In this document: positions 18,724-28,077 of the stretch, one piece after another | Layout: every line of letters starts with the position of its first letter | Numbering within the stretch: the first letter of the stretch is position 1 | Origin: Salinibacillus xinjiangensis | Lineage (GTDB): Bacteria; Bacillota; Bacilli; Bacillales; Alkalibacillaceae | Length of the DNA stretch: 64,000 bases | Assembly (NCBI RefSeq): GCF_009649735.1 | Contig: NZ_WJNH01000009.1 | Coordinates: 1 to 64,000, forward strand | Direction of reading: 5' to 3' | Position numbers and translations under genes: made by a program | Notes under the pieces: generated by a model | What the model saw: only the letters and a program-made list of their open reading frames with translations | Databases searched by the model: none | Told to the model about the DNA's origin: nothing

Positions 18724-19851
18724 ATGAGTAAGAAAAGGATTGTTGTCAAAATAGGCAGTAGCTCCTTAACAAACAAAAGTGGTGGACTAAGTAGTGAAAA
18801 GCTGCGTAAATACGTAGATGCGCTTGCAAGCTTGAAACAACTTGGGCATGAAGTCATTTTGATTTCATCTGGGGCTGTTGCAGCTGGTTTTACAGACCTT
18901 GGTTATTCCTCCCGTCCTGTAACGATTGCTGGGAAACAAGCAGCTGCAGCGGTCGGGCAAGGGCAATTATTAAAAGGTTATACAGAAGAGTTTAAGAAAC
19001 ATGGTATTGTGGCAGCACAACTGCTGTTAACAAGACAAAACTTCTTGTACAAAGAACAATATCAAAATGCACATGCAACCTTATCTGAACTATTAAAGCG
19101 TCATGTCACACCTATTATTAATGAAAATGATTCAGTGTCAATTGAAGGATTAACCTTTGGTGATAATGACATGCTATCAGCGCTAGTTAGTGGTCTTGTG
19201 CATGCAGATTTTTTAATGATGCTAACAGATATCAATGGGATATATGATCGGAATCCACGAACACATCCAGATGCAAAAAAATATAACTTCCTTGATGAAA
19301 TTGATGATCATTTAGTAATTAATGCTTCTGAAGCTGGTTCAAAGGTCGGTACAGGTGGAATGAAATCAAAAATAGAGGCAGCCCGTACAGCATTAGATTT
19401 AGGGGTAAAAGTATTTATTGGAACGGGCACGAGTGGGGAGGAACTTGTTGATATACTAGTCGGGAAAGGGGATGGAACCTATATCGGTAGGAGCTCCCAA
19501 GCTAGTATGAATAGTTCAAAGCAGTGGCTAGCACTCCATTCGATTCCTAGTGGGAAAATTGAAGTTGATCATGGTGCTGAAGATGCTATATTAAAACATG
19601 GAAAAAGTCTCTTGCCAGCTGGTGTAACAAATATTATTGGTGATTTTAGGGTCAATGATGTAGTTGAGGTAGTCAATGTAAAGGGGCGACTGATTGGAAA
19701 GGGTAGAGTGAATTTTTCTTCTAAACAATTATTAGACATTAAGGGGTTATCGAGTACTGATGCTATGGTAAAAGCCAATAGTGATCAAAAGGTTGTAATC
19801 CATAGGGACTATTGGGTAAGTCAAAATAAAAGGAGAATGAAGAATGGGTGA
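18724..19851 (+). CDS. proB: Glutamate 5-kinase ProB
   Basis: ProB makes gamma-glutamyl phosphate, the first step from glutamate to proline. The amino-acid kinase domain starts [10 protein letters not shown] and includes ISSGAVAAG and NENDSVS. A PUA domain fills the C-terminal 90 residues (about 275-365). The 375-aa length is normal. It lies 27 nt after the T-box terminator and overlaps proA by 8 nt. Expression should rise when tRNA-Pro is uncharged. Confidence 0.96.
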   Translation: MSKKRIVVKIGSSSLTNKSGGLSSEKLRKYVDALASLKQLGHEVILISSGAVAAGFTDLGYSSRPVTIAGKQAAAAVGQGQLLKGYTEEFKKHGIVAAQLLLTRQNFLYKEQYQNAHATLSELLKRHVTPIINENDSVSIEGLTFGDNDMLSALVSGLVHADFLMMLTDINGIYDRNPRTHPDAKKYNFLDEIDDHLVINASEAGSKVGTGGMKSKIEAARTALDLGVKVFIGTGTSGEELVDILVGKGDGTYIGRSSQASMNSSKQWLALHSIPSGKIEVDHGAEDAILKHGKSLLPAGVTNIIGDFRVNDVVEVVNVKGRLIGKGRVNFSSKQLLDIKGLSSTDAMVKANSDQKVVIHRDYWVSQNKRRMKNG

Positions 19852-21115
19852 AATCTATCAAACTGACCAAAGTAGTGAGTTGATGCAAAAAGCTCAAATG
19901 GCCAAAAACGCAGCTTCATTATTAGCAAAAACGACAACGGAACAAAAAAATAAAGCACTCCAACTTATTTCAGAACAGATCATCAAAGAAAAGGAATTTA
20001 TATTAAAGGAAAATAAGAAGGATTTAACAGTCGGAAAAGACAATGGAATAAGCGATTCTTTACTTGATCGCTTAATGCTAGATGTATCACGACTAAAAGA
20101 TATGTCGGATGCTCTTATCGAGTTAACCGAATTGGAGGATCCAATTGGGGAATTGTTAGCAAAATGGGAACGTCCGAATGGTTTGACCATTTTACAAATA
20201 CGAGTTCCGCTTGGTGTAATCGGAATGATTTATGAGGCTAGACCAAACGTAACTGTTGATGCCTCAAGTCTCTGTTTAAAAACAGGTAATGCCGTGTTGC
20301 TTCGCGGTAGTTCCACGGCTATCTATTCAAATAAAGCAATCGTAAAGGTTATCCATCATGCACTTGAAATGAGTGATTTACCTGTTGATTCGGTCCAACT
20401 ACTAGAAGATACTAGTCGGGAAACGGCTTCAAAGATGTTCCAATTAAATCATTATCTCGACGTGTTAATCCCGCGTGGAAGTGCAAAGTTGATTCAAACG
20501 GTTATCCAAAATTCGACCGTCCCTGTGTTAGAAACCGGTGCAGGTAATTGTCATGTTTATATTGATGAAACAGCTGATCCAAGGATGGCCATTGACATTG
20601 CTATTAATGCCAAAACAGAGCGTCCTTCTGTATGTAATGCTTGTGAAACTATTCTTATACAAAGCGATTGGGGTTCCAAACATTTAAAAGGTTTAATTAA
20701 CGCTTTACAAAAAGAGGAAGTCCGAATTCACGGAGATGAAACAATACAACAGCTGGGAATGAATATCATTCCTGCAAGTGAAGAAGACTGGGGTACTGAA
20801 TATTTAGGGCTAGAAGTAGCACTAAAGGTTGTTGAAAACGTAGATGAAGCAATTGCACACATTAATCAATATGGAACAAAGCATTCCGAGGCTATTATCT
20901 CTTCAAAAAGTGAAAATGTAGAACAATTTTTCACTGAAATTGATGCAGCAGCCGTGTATCACAACGCCTCTACCCGATTCACAGATGGATTTGAATTTGG
21001 ATTTGGTGCTGAGATTGGGATCAGTACACAAAAACTTCATGCTCGTGGACCAATGGGTTTATCCGCCTTAACCGCTACTAAATATATTATTAAGGGGGAA
21101 GGGCAAGTAAAGTAG
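19844..21115 (+). CDS. proA: Gamma-glutamyl phosphate reductase ProA
   Basis: ProA reduces gamma-glutamyl phosphate to glutamate semialdehyde with NADPH. The 423-aa protein has the ALDH-fold motifs [17 protein letters not shown] and the catalytic Cys in PSVCNACET (about residue 255). AAAAGGAGAATG precedes the ATG, within the end of proB. proC is not in the window. A terminator follows. Confidence 0.96.
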   Translation: MGEIYQTDQSSELMQKAQMAKNAASLLAKTTTEQKNKALQLISEQIIKEKEFILKENKKDLTVGKDNGISDSLLDRLMLDVSRLKDMSDALIELTELEDPIGELLAKWERPNGLTILQIRVPLGVIGMIYEARPNVTVDASSLCLKTGNAVLLRGSSTAIYSNKAIVKVIHHALEMSDLPVDSVQLLEDTSRETASKMFQLNHYLDVLIPRGSAKLIQTVIQNSTVPVLETGAGNCHVYIDETADPRMAIDIAINAKTERPSVCNACETILIQSDWGSKHLKGLINALQKEEVRIHGDETIQQLGMNIIPASEEDWGTEYLGLEVALKVVENVDEAIAHINQYGTKHSEAIISSKSENVEQFFTEIDAAAVYHNASTRFTDGFEFGFGAEIGISTQKLHARGPMGLSALTATKYIIKGEGQVK

Positions 21116-21145
21116 TGTTTAAAATAAAATGCAAACCTTTTAAAT

Positions 21146-21196
21146 AAAAGAGGCTATTCATTAGGTGTAAAAATCTATTGCAAAGCCTCTTTTTTC
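21146..21196 (+). terminator. Rho-independent terminator after proA
   Basis: AAAAGAGGCT pairs with AGCCTCTTTT across a long loop and is followed by T residues. Confidence 0.8.
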
Positions 21197-21319
21197 AATA
21201 TTTCTATAGAGAAATAACGGTCTGAGCAAGTTAAAATATTTTATTCCAGACTAGGAAATATTAAGGGGTGTTGGGTGTTATATATTGTAATTTAATTTTT
21301 AAAATCCAATGCCTTTCCA

Positions 21320-21351
21320 TTGACAATTAATACTATAGGGGGGTATAGTAT
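21320..21351 (+). promoter_or_regulatory. csoR promoter with CsoR operator
   Basis: The perfect inverted repeat ATACTATA-GGGGGG-TATAGTAT (21330-21351) has the G-rich centre typical of CsoR operators. TTGACA at 21320-21325 is the -35. TATAGT at 21344-21349, inside the operator, can serve as -10 with an 18-nt spacer. CsoR binding would therefore block RNA polymerase until Cu(I) is bound. Confidence 0.85.
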
Positions 21352-21379
21352 AACTAGAAAATATAAGGAAGTGATGATA

Positions 21380-21688
21380 ATGGATGAAGAAAAATTCTTA
21401 CATGATCACCCAAGTACGCCTAGAACAAAGGATGAAATGGATAAAATCATTAACCGTTTAAAGCGGATAGAAGGTCAAGTTCGTGGGGTACAGAAAATGG
21501 TGGAAGATGATCGATATTGTATAGATATTTTAGTCCAAATCAGTGCCATACAATCTGCATTAAAGAATGTAGGCTTTTCTGTGACAGAACGACATATCAA
21601 CCATTGTGTTAGTGATGCCATTATGAAAGGTGAAGGCAAAGAATCTATTGAAGAATTAATGAATGTCATGAAGCAATTTTCTAAGTAA
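21380..21688 (+). CDS. csoR: Copper-sensing transcriptional repressor CsoR
   Basis: A DUF156-family all-helical repressor, released from DNA by Cu(I). With the ATG at 21380 the protein is 102 aa. The copper ligands Cys47 (DRYCIDIL), His72 and Cys76 (RHINHC) are all present, matching the C-H-C pattern of CsoR rather than other metal or sulfide sensors of the fold. AAGGAAG lies 8 nt upstream. Earlier in-frame starts fall in the operator region. It is first in the operon with copA and copZ, and is autoregulated. Confidence 0.94.
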   Translation: MDEEKFLHDHPSTPRTKDEMDKIINRLKRIEGQVRGVQKMVEDDRYCIDILVQISAIQSALKNVGFSVTERHINHCVSDAIMKGEGKESIEELMNVMKQFSK

Positions 21689-21701
21689 GGGGGGAGCTAT
21701 T

Positions 21702-24086
21702 ATGGGAGAAACAAATCACTCCACACTTGGTGTAACAGGAATGACCTGTGCAGCTTGTTCGAATCGAATCGAGAAGGTTCTAAATAAAATGGATGGTGTA
21801 GAAGCCCAAGTTAATTTAACGACAAAAAAGGCGACGGTGGATTACGATCCAGAGAAGGCAAATATTGAAGACATTACGAAAAAAATTGAAAATATTGGCT
21901 ATGGCGTTCGAACAGAAAAAGCTGAATTTGATGTCTTTGGGATGACCTGTGCAGCTTGTTCGAACCGAATCGAAAAGGTGTTAAATAAACAAGAAGGTGT
22001 CTCATTAGCTACTGTTAACTTAACAACGGAAAGTGCTTCCATTGAATATAACCCGGTATTAGTTGATCAAAACGCTCTCATCGAGAAAATACGTAAGATT
22101 GGATATGATGCGAAAACAAAGGCAAAGTCTGAAGAAAAGCAATCCTATAAAGAAAAGGAACTGCAACATAAAAAGGTGAAACTAATTATTTCTGCAGTCC
22201 TGTCTGCCCCTTTATTAGTCACAATGCTTGTTCATTTATTTAACATGAATGTTCCTGATATATTCATGAATCCATGGTTCCAATTTGCTTTAGCTACACC
22301 CGTTCAATTTATCATTGGATGGCAATTTTATGTTGGTGCCTATAAGAACCTGAAAAATGGTGGAGCTAACATGGATGTCTTAGTCGCACTAGGTACAAGT
22401 GCAGCTTACTTCTATAGTTTATACGAAGCAGTTAAGACAATAGGTAATCCAGGATATATGCCCCACCTCTATTTTGAAACGAGTGCTGTTTTAGTCACAC
22501 TCATTTTATTTGGTAAGTATTTGGAAACGAGAGCCAAGAGTCAAACCACAAATGCCATATCTGAATTGCTGAATTTACAAGCAAAAGAAGCACGCGTGAT
22601 TAGAGACGGCAAAGAACAGATGATTCCAGTTGAGCAGGTTATGGTAGGGGATCATTTAATCGTGAAACCAGGTGAAAAAATACCCGTGGATGGTACCGTT
22701 GTGAAAGGGAGAACATCTGTTGATGAATCTATGCTTACTGGTGAATCAATTCCAATTGAAAAAGATACCGGCGCAAAAGTAATAGGCTCTACCATCAATA
22801 AAAATGGCTCAATTGAAATGGAAGCCACAAAGGTTGGTAAGGATACGGCGCTTGCCTCCATTATTAAAGTAGTTGAAGAAGCACAGGGTTCAAAGGCACC
22901 CATTCAACGGCTAGCCGATGTTATTTCCGGTTATTTTGTGCCAATTGTAGTCGGTATTGCCATTGTAACGTTTGTGATCTGGATAGCTTTTGTTGATCCT
23001 GGTCAATTTGAATCCGCATTGGTTGCAGCAATAGCGGTACTTGTCATTGCTTGTCCATGTGCCTTAGGACTCGCCACTCCTACCTCCATTATGGTTGGTA
23101 CAGGAAAAGCTGCAGAAAATGGAATTTTATTTAAAGGTGGAGAACACTTAGAAGGCACGCATCAATTACAAGCAATCGTACTTGATAAGACGGGAACCAT
23201 CACAAAAGGAAAACCAGAAGTTACGGATTTTTCTGGTGATGAGGAAACATTACAATTATTGGCTAGTGCAGAAAAAGGATCAGAACACCCACTTGCAGAA
23301 GCGATTGTGACATATGCAACAGAAAATGAAATTGATTTTGTGGATGTGGATGATTTCTCTGCCATACCTGGTCATGGTATTGAAGCAACGATATCTGGAA
23401 AACACATTCTGGTTGGAAATCGAAAGTTGATGCAAAAACATCAAATTGTGTTAGAAGACTCTGAAGAAAAGTTAGTGGACTATGAAACCAATGGTAAAAC
23501 AGCCATGTTAATCGCTATCGACGGGAAGCTTCGAGGCATCGTGGCAGTTGCAGACACCATTAAAGAAACTGCGCCTGAAGCGATTAAGCATTTAAAAGAA
23601 TTGGGAATTGAAGTGATCATGTTAACTGGGGATAACGAAAGAACGGCGCAGGCTATTGCCAAACAAGTAGGAATCGATCAGGTAATTGCTCAGGTATTAC
23701 CTGAAGAGAAATCAGATAAAGTAAAGGAAATTCAATCGCAAGGTAAAAAGGTAGCCATGGTTGGTGATGGTGTAAATGATGCACCTGCACTCGTTACTGC
23801 AGATATTGGAATTGCGATTGGAACTGGAACCGAAGTGGCAATCGAAGCTGCTGACATTACAATTCTTGGTGGCGAGCTGTTGCTCATACCGAAGGCCATT
23901 AAAATCAGTCATGCAACGATTCGAAATATCCGTCAAAACCTGTTCTGGGCATTCGGATACAATACAGCAGGAATACCAGTTGCAGCAGTCGGATTACTTG
24001 CACCATGGATTGCTGGTGCAGCGATGGCATTAAGTTCAGTTAGTGTGGTTTCAAACTCACTTCGCTTAAAACGAGCGAAAATATAA
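21702..24086 (+). CDS. copA: Copper-exporting P1B-type ATPase CopA
   Basis: A 794-aa Cu(I) efflux ATPase in the plasma membrane. Two N-terminal heavy-metal domains each carry MTCAACS (about residues 11 and 78). Eight membrane helices follow, including the metal-transfer motif [11 protein letters not shown]. The phosphorylation site is DKTGTITKG, with SEHPLAEAI and [10 protein letters not shown] in the ATP domain. The CPC motif and csoR/copZ context argue for Cu(I) rather than Zn or Cd. AAGGGGGGAG precedes the ATG. Confidence 0.97.
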   Translation: MGETNHSTLGVTGMTCAACSNRIEKVLNKMDGVEAQVNLTTKKATVDYDPEKANIEDITKKIENIGYGVRTEKAEFDVFGMTCAACSNRIEKVLNKQEGVSLATVNLTTESASIEYNPVLVDQNALIEKIRKIGYDAKTKAKSEEKQSYKEKELQHKKVKLIISAVLSAPLLVTMLVHLFNMNVPDIFMNPWFQFALATPVQFIIGWQFYVGAYKNLKNGGANMDVLVALGTSAAYFYSLYEAVKTIGNPGYMPHLYFETSAVLVTLILFGKYLETRAKSQTTNAISELLNLQAKEARVIRDGKEQMIPVEQVMVGDHLIVKPGEKIPVDGTVVKGRTSVDESMLTGESIPIEKDTGAKVIGSTINKNGSIEMEATKVGKDTALASIIKVVEEAQGSKAPIQRLADVISGYFVPIVVGIAIVTFVIWIAFVDPGQFESALVAAIAVLVIACPCALGLATPTSIMVGTGKAAENGILFKGGEHLEGTHQLQAIVLDKTGTITKGKPEVTDFSGDEETLQLLASAEKGSEHPLAEAIVTYATENEIDFVDVDDFSAIPGHGIEATISGKHILVGNRKLMQKHQIVLEDSEEKLVDYETNGKTAMLIAIDGKLRGIVAVADTIKETAPEAIKHLKELGIEVIMLTGDNERTAQAIAKQVGIDQVIAQVLPEEKSDKVKEIQSQGKKVAMVGDGVNDAPALVTADIGIAIGTGTEVAIEAADITILGGELLLIPKAIKISHATIRNIRQNLFWAFGYNTAGIPVAAVGLLAPWIAGAAMALSSVSVVSNSLRLKRAKI

Positions 24087-24116
24087 AATCAGAACATGTA
24101 AAGGAGGTGAATGAAC

Positions 24117-24320
24117 ATGGAAAAAACATTAAACGTTCAAGGCATGTCATGTGGTCATTGCAAAATGTCAGTGGAAGGTGCATTGAAAAATTTAGATGGA
24201 GTATCAGCAGCTGAAGTGAATTTGGATGCGGGTAATGTCGATGTTACTTATGATGATTCCAAAATTACTGTTGATGCTATGAAAGAAGCGATTGAAGATC
24301 AAGGCTATGATGTTGAGTGA
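24117..24320 (+). CDS. copZ: Copper chaperone CopZ
   Basis: A 67-aa single heavy-metal-associated domain that delivers Cu(I) to CopA. The metal site GMSCGHC is at about residues 9-15. An ATG at 24111 is also in frame, but AAGGAGGTG is best spaced for the ATG at 24117, which gives the usual start. It ends the csoR-copA-copZ operon. Confidence 0.94.
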   Translation: MEKTLNVQGMSCGHCKMSVEGALKNLDGVSAAEVNLDAGNVDVTYDDSKITVDAMKEAIEDQGYDVE

Positions 24321-24367
24321 CGTAGATAAAAGTAAACTCTATAGATAAATATTACTTAGTGATGGGC

Positions 24368-24405
24368 TTCCCATAAGTTGACTTAACTTGTGGGAAGTTT
24401 TTTTA
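24368..24405 (+). terminator. Rho-independent terminator after copZ
   Basis: CTTCCCATAAGTT pairs with AACTTGTGGGAAG and is followed by TTTTTTT. Confidence 0.88.
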
Positions 24406-24412
24406 TTTAAGC

Positions 24413-24426
24413 TGAAAGCGTTAACA
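24413..24426 (+). promoter_or_regulatory. cre site (CcpA binding), upstream of the opuC-carnitine operon
   Basis: TGAAAGCGTTAACA fits the cre consensus TGWNANCGNTNWCA at every position. It lies about 60 nt upstream of the nested palindromes and about 200 nt before opuCA. CcpA control would fit an operon that also carries carnitine catabolism. Whether it represses or activates cannot be told. Confidence 0.65.
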
Positions 24427-24486
24427 TTGTGAAATCATGTCAAAATCAGCCGAAAATTGCCGAAATTCTACGATATCCACTTTATA

Positions 24487-24534
24487 AACTTTATACAATA
24501 AAAATTGTATAGATTTTTAGTATTGTATAAAGTT
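24487..24534 (+). promoter_or_regulatory. Nested palindromic operator, probable GbsR/OpcR-type site
   Basis: A perfect 14-bp inverted repeat, AACTTTATACAATA (24487-24500) and TATTGTATAAAGTT (24521-24534), encloses another half-site at 24504-24511. The inner palindrome is TATACAAT-AAAA-ATTGTATA. Three copies of the ATTGTATA half-site are therefore spaced over 38 bp. A GbsR-family regulator gene lies in the operon, and GbsR/OpcR control osmolyte genes in B. subtilis. The assignment to this regulator is inference. Confidence 0.65.
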
Positions 24535-24618
24535 ATATGCATTTTTCCTCAATTAAACGATTCTCGTATACTTGTAAAGGTGATTCAGCGAGAAAGTACT
24601 ACTTGGAGGTGTAGAGCA

Positions 24619-25773
24619 TTGCTAGAGTTTAAAAACGTAAAAAAGCGATATGGTGGGGGAAAAACCGTTGTAAGTAATTTGAATTTAAAAATAGAGAAAG
24701 GTGAATTTGTCTGTTTTATTGGTCCTAGTGGCTGCGGGAAAACCACTACAATGAAGATGGTAAATCGTCTAATTCACATTTCGGAAGGATCAATTCTAGT
24801 TGATGGAAAAAACATCAAAGATCAGGATCCTGTGGAATTACGAAGATCCATTGGGTATGTCATTCAGCAAATTGGCCTGATGCCACATATGACAATTAAG
24901 GAGAACATTGTACTTGTTGGTACCTTATTAAAATGGTCAAAGGAAAAGAAAGATGCACGTGCTAAGGAACTGTTAAAGCTGGTAGGGTTGCCTGAAGAGT
25001 ACTTAGATAAGTATCCACATGAATTAAGTGGAGGACAACAGCAGCGTATCGGTGTTTTACGAGCCCTGGCCGCAAATCCACCATTAATTTTAATGGACGA
25101 GCCATTCGGAGCTCTTGACCCTATTACAAGAGATTCCTTACAGGAGGAGTTTAAAAAGCTCCAAAAGGAATTAGATAAAACGATTGTGTTTGTTACACAC
25201 GACATGGATGAAGCATTAAAGCTTGGAGACCGTATTGTCATTATGAAAGATGGAGAGGTTGTTCAGGCAGATACTCCAGATGAAATCCTCAGAAATCCAG
25301 CAAACGAATTTGTAGAGGAGTTCCTAGGCAAGGATCGCTTAATCCAAGGACGACCTGATGTCACGACAGTAGGGCAAATTATGGAGGGTTCTCCAGTCAC
25401 CGTACAAACAGGGACAACATTAAAATCTGCAATTTCCACTATGCGGGATAAACATGTGGATTCCTTGCTTGTTGTTGATTCTAATCATGTATTAAAAGGA
25501 TTTATTGATATTGAAGCTATTAATCTCAATTATAAAAAAGCCAATCAGGTAGATGACATTATGGAAACTGATTTTATTTCGGTTTCTCAAGATAGTTTAC
25601 TAAGAGATACAGTTCATCGCATTCTTCGTCGTGGAGTTAAATATGTACCTGTAATTGACAATGACCAGAAGCTGACAGGGATTGTGACAAGGGCTACTCT
25701 TGCAAACCTTGTATATGACACAATCTGGGGCGATGGTATGGAATTGGCTGAAGCAGCGACGGCAACAGAGTAG
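24619..25773 (+). CDS. opuCA: Osmolyte ABC transporter ATP-binding protein OpuCA
   Basis: The ATPase of an OpuC-type importer for compatible solutes such as carnitine, glycine betaine and choline derivatives. It has Walker A GPSGCGKTT, the signature LSGGQQQR and Walker B LILMDEP. Two CBS domains follow (about residues 255-375), which in this family sense ionic strength or cyclic di-AMP. I chose the TTG at 24619 (384 aa) because GGAGGTG is 7 nt upstream and the protein then starts like B. subtilis OpuCA. Longer in-frame starts run through the operator. Confidence 0.93.
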   Translation: MLEFKNVKKRYGGGKTVVSNLNLKIEKGEFVCFIGPSGCGKTTTMKMVNRLIHISEGSILVDGKNIKDQDPVELRRSIGYVIQQIGLMPHMTIKENIVLVGTLLKWSKEKKDARAKELLKLVGLPEEYLDKYPHELSGGQQQRIGVLRALAANPPLILMDEPFGALDPITRDSLQEEFKKLQKELDKTIVFVTHDMDEALKLGDRIVIMKDGEVVQADTPDEILRNPANEFVEEFLGKDRLIQGRPDVTTVGQIMEGSPVTVQTGTTLKSAISTMRDKHVDSLLVVDSNHVLKGFIDIEAINLNYKKANQVDDIMETDFISVSQDSLLRDTVHRILRRGVKYVPVIDNDQKLTGIVTRATLANLVYDTIWGDGMELAEAATATE

Positions 25774-25786
25774 GAGGTGCACAACT

Positions 25787-26431
25787 ATGATGGAATTTTT
25801 TACAGAGCATGGTAATGATTTAATGATCAAAACATGGGAACATTTTTATATTTCGTTAGCAGCAATTCTTCTCGGCGTACTAGTGGCCGTACCTCTTGGC
25901 ATTATGTTATCAAGGACGCCGAAGTTTGCTGATCGGTTTATTTCTTTTGTTGGGATTCTACAGACGATTCCAAGCTTAGCGATTCTTGCTTTTTTTATCC
26001 CGATTATGGGTGTTGGAAAACTTCCTGCTATTCTAGCTCTATTTTTCTATTCATTACTGCCAATATTACGGAACACTTATATTGGTGTACGTGACGTTGA
26101 TAAGGGTGTAGTTGAGGCAGGAAAAGGTATGGGAATGAGTAATAGACAATCCATAGTAAAGATGGAGTTGCCATTAGCACTCCCTGTAATTATGGCAGGA
26201 GTTCGATTATCAACGGTTTATCTCATTGGCTGGGCTACACTGGCTGCATTTATTGGTGGTGGAGGTCTTGGTGACTTTATTTTTGATGGATTGAACCTCT
26301 ATCAGCCAGCCTTAATTATTGCTGGTACAATCCCGGCAACGATTCTTGCTGTAATAGCTGACCGTTCACTGGCCTACTTAGAAAACCGTTTAACACCTGA
26401 AGGATTAAAAGATTCATATGAAGCGGCATAA
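25787..26431 (+). CDS. opuCB: Osmolyte ABC transporter permease OpuCB
   Basis: An inner-membrane permease of 214 aa with five to six hydrophobic segments and the binding-protein-dependent loop (EAGKGMGMSNRQSIVKMELPLALPVIMAG). The ATG at 25787 follows AGGAGGTG by 7 nt, 13 nt after the opuCA stop. It pairs with OpuCD, with which it shares the SLAILAFF/IPALGAM-type core. Confidence 0.92.
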   Translation: MMEFFTEHGNDLMIKTWEHFYISLAAILLGVLVAVPLGIMLSRTPKFADRFISFVGILQTIPSLAILAFFIPIMGVGKLPAILALFFYSLLPILRNTYIGVRDVDKGVVEAGKGMGMSNRQSIVKMELPLALPVIMAGVRLSTVYLIGWATLAAFIGGGGLGDFIFDGLNLYQPALIIAGTIPATILAVIADRSLAYLENRLTPEGLKDSYEAA

Positions 26432-26448
26432 TGGTGGAGGTGACAACG

Positions 26449-27378
26449 ATGAAGAGAAACATATATAAAGGATGTATTGTAGTAATGTTACTTGGGATGC
26501 TTGCGGGTTGTTCACTTCCTGGGCTCGCAAGTACATCAAAAGAAACGTTGAAAATAGGGGCACTTGGAACATCTGAATCCCAAATCCTAGCTGAAATGCT
26601 GTCAATTATGATTGAACGGGAAACAGATGCAGATACAGATTTGGTGACACACTTGGGCTCTTCTATTGTTCAGCACCAAGGGATGACTAGAGGAGATCTT
26701 GATATCACTAGTACCCGGTACACAGGAACAGATCTTTCCGGAGCTTTAGGGATGGAACCAATTACCAATCCAGAAAAAGCTTTAGGTATAGTCAAACGTG
26801 AATTTCAGGAGCGTTTTAATCAAACCTGGGCACCAACATATGGATTTGAAAATAGTTATTCAGTAGCTGTAACGAAGGAATTTGCCGAAAAGAACAACAT
26901 TGAAACCGTTTCGGATTTAGAGCCATATGCTGGGGAGCTCCGATTTGGTGTTGATAATGCGTGGATTAACCGTAAAGGTGATGGATATGACGGATTTCAA
27001 GAAACCTATTTTTCATTCGGTGAAGTTTTTCCAATGAACGTGGGTCTTGTCTATCAAGCAGCAGCAAGTGGCAAAATGGATGTTGTGTTGGCCTATTCCT
27101 CTGATGGACGAATTAAAGAATTTGACTTAAAGGTGCTGGAGGATGATCGAAAATTCTTCCCGCCCTATGATGCTTCGCCAGTTATCGTAAATAAAGTTAT
27201 AGAAAAATATCCAAAAATAAAGGAAATTACCGAACGACTTTCCGGACAAATATCTACCGAAACAATGCAGGAATTAAATTATAATGCGGATGTTAAATTG
27301 ATGAACCCGCGTAAGGTTGCAGAACAATTCCTAGAAAAACACAACTATTTTGAGGATACAGCAAAGGAGGGACAATGA
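26449..27378 (+). CDS. opuCC: Osmolyte ABC transporter substrate-binding lipoprotein OpuCC
   Basis: The extracellular solute-binding protein, anchored as a lipoprotein through the lipobox LAGC (Cys about residue 20). The 309-aa length and segments such as LGSSIVQHQGMTRGDLDITSTRYTGTDL and YNADVKLMNPRKVAEQFL are typical of OpuBC/OpuCC. The specificity, choline only versus broad including carnitine, cannot be read with certainty. The downstream carnitine genes favour OpuC. GTGGAGGTGA precedes the ATG at 26449; an ATG at 26431 overlaps it. Confidence 0.92.
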   Translation: MKRNIYKGCIVVMLLGMLAGCSLPGLASTSKETLKIGALGTSESQILAEMLSIMIERETDADTDLVTHLGSSIVQHQGMTRGDLDITSTRYTGTDLSGALGMEPITNPEKALGIVKREFQERFNQTWAPTYGFENSYSVAVTKEFAEKNNIETVSDLEPYAGELRFGVDNAWINRKGDGYDGFQETYFSFGEVFPMNVGLVYQAAASGKMDVVLAYSSDGRIKEFDLKVLEDDRKFFPPYDASPVIVNKVIEKYPKIKEITERLSGQISTETMQELNYNADVKLMNPRKVAEQFLEKHNYFEDTAKEGQ

Positions 27379-27379
27379 G

Positions 27380-28039
27380 ATGGAAACTATGGAACAGTTT
27401 ATTCATTACTTTAGTCAGAATAGCGACTATATCTGGACACAATTTTACCGACATTTTCTTATGGCAGCCTATGGAGTTTTATTAGCAGCTATAATCTCAA
27501 TCCCTTTAGGTATTCTGATTGCTAAGTATGGGAAATTAAGCAGCTGGGTACTGGCATTTGGCAGTATCATTCAGACCATTCCTGCTTTAGGTGCAATGGC
27601 TGTTATTATGATTGTTTTAGGTCTTGGTACAAATACAGTCATTTTCACATTAATGCTTTATTCGATTTTACCTATTACACAAAACACATACGTTGGCATG
27701 AAAGATGTAGATCATACTGTGATTGAAGCAGGGTTTGCCTCCGGAATGACACGTTTTCAACTATTACGTATGGTCGAGCTTCCTCTTGCTGTTAGTGTCA
27801 TTATGGCCGGCCTTAGAACAGCACTTGTTATCGGTATTGGAATTGGAGCAATTGGTGCATTTGTTGGAGCAGGTGGTCTAGGAGCCATTATTTTAACAGG
27901 AACGAATGCAACAGATGGAACCCCAATTATTCTGGCAGGTGCAATCCCAACGGCGCTAATGGCCATTATTGCAGACTTAGTTATGGGATGGATTGAACGG
28001 AAGCTTCAGCCCGTTAAAGAGTCGAAAACAACCGCCTAA
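27380..28039 (+). CDS. opuCD: Osmolyte ABC transporter permease OpuCD
   Basis: The second permease, 219 aa, with six hydrophobic segments and the EAA-type loop EAGFASGMTRFQLLRMVELPLAVSVIMAG. It begins 1 nt after the opuCC stop with AAAGGAGGG 8 nt upstream of the ATG at 27380. It completes the four-gene importer. The next gene starts 38 nt later on the same strand with no terminator, so the metabolic genes are probably cotranscribed. Confidence 0.92.
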   Translation: METMEQFIHYFSQNSDYIWTQFYRHFLMAAYGVLLAAIISIPLGILIAKYGKLSSWVLAFGSIIQTIPALGAMAVIMIVLGLGTNTVIFTLMLYSILPITQNTYVGMKDVDHTVIEAGFASGMTRFQLLRMVELPLAVSVIMAGLRTALVIGIGIGAIGAFVGAGGLGAIILTGTNATDGTPIILAGAIPTALMAIIADLVMGWIERKLQPVKESKTTA

Positions 28040-28077
28040 TCATTAAAACTTCACTTAATTGGAAGAGGTGACCGGTC

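Noticed and set aside
24505-24618. A longer N-terminus for OpuCA
   Set aside because: The extension runs through the operator palindromes, lacks a ribosome binding site and has no counterpart in OpuCA proteins. The TTG at 24619 has GGAGGTG 7 nt upstream.
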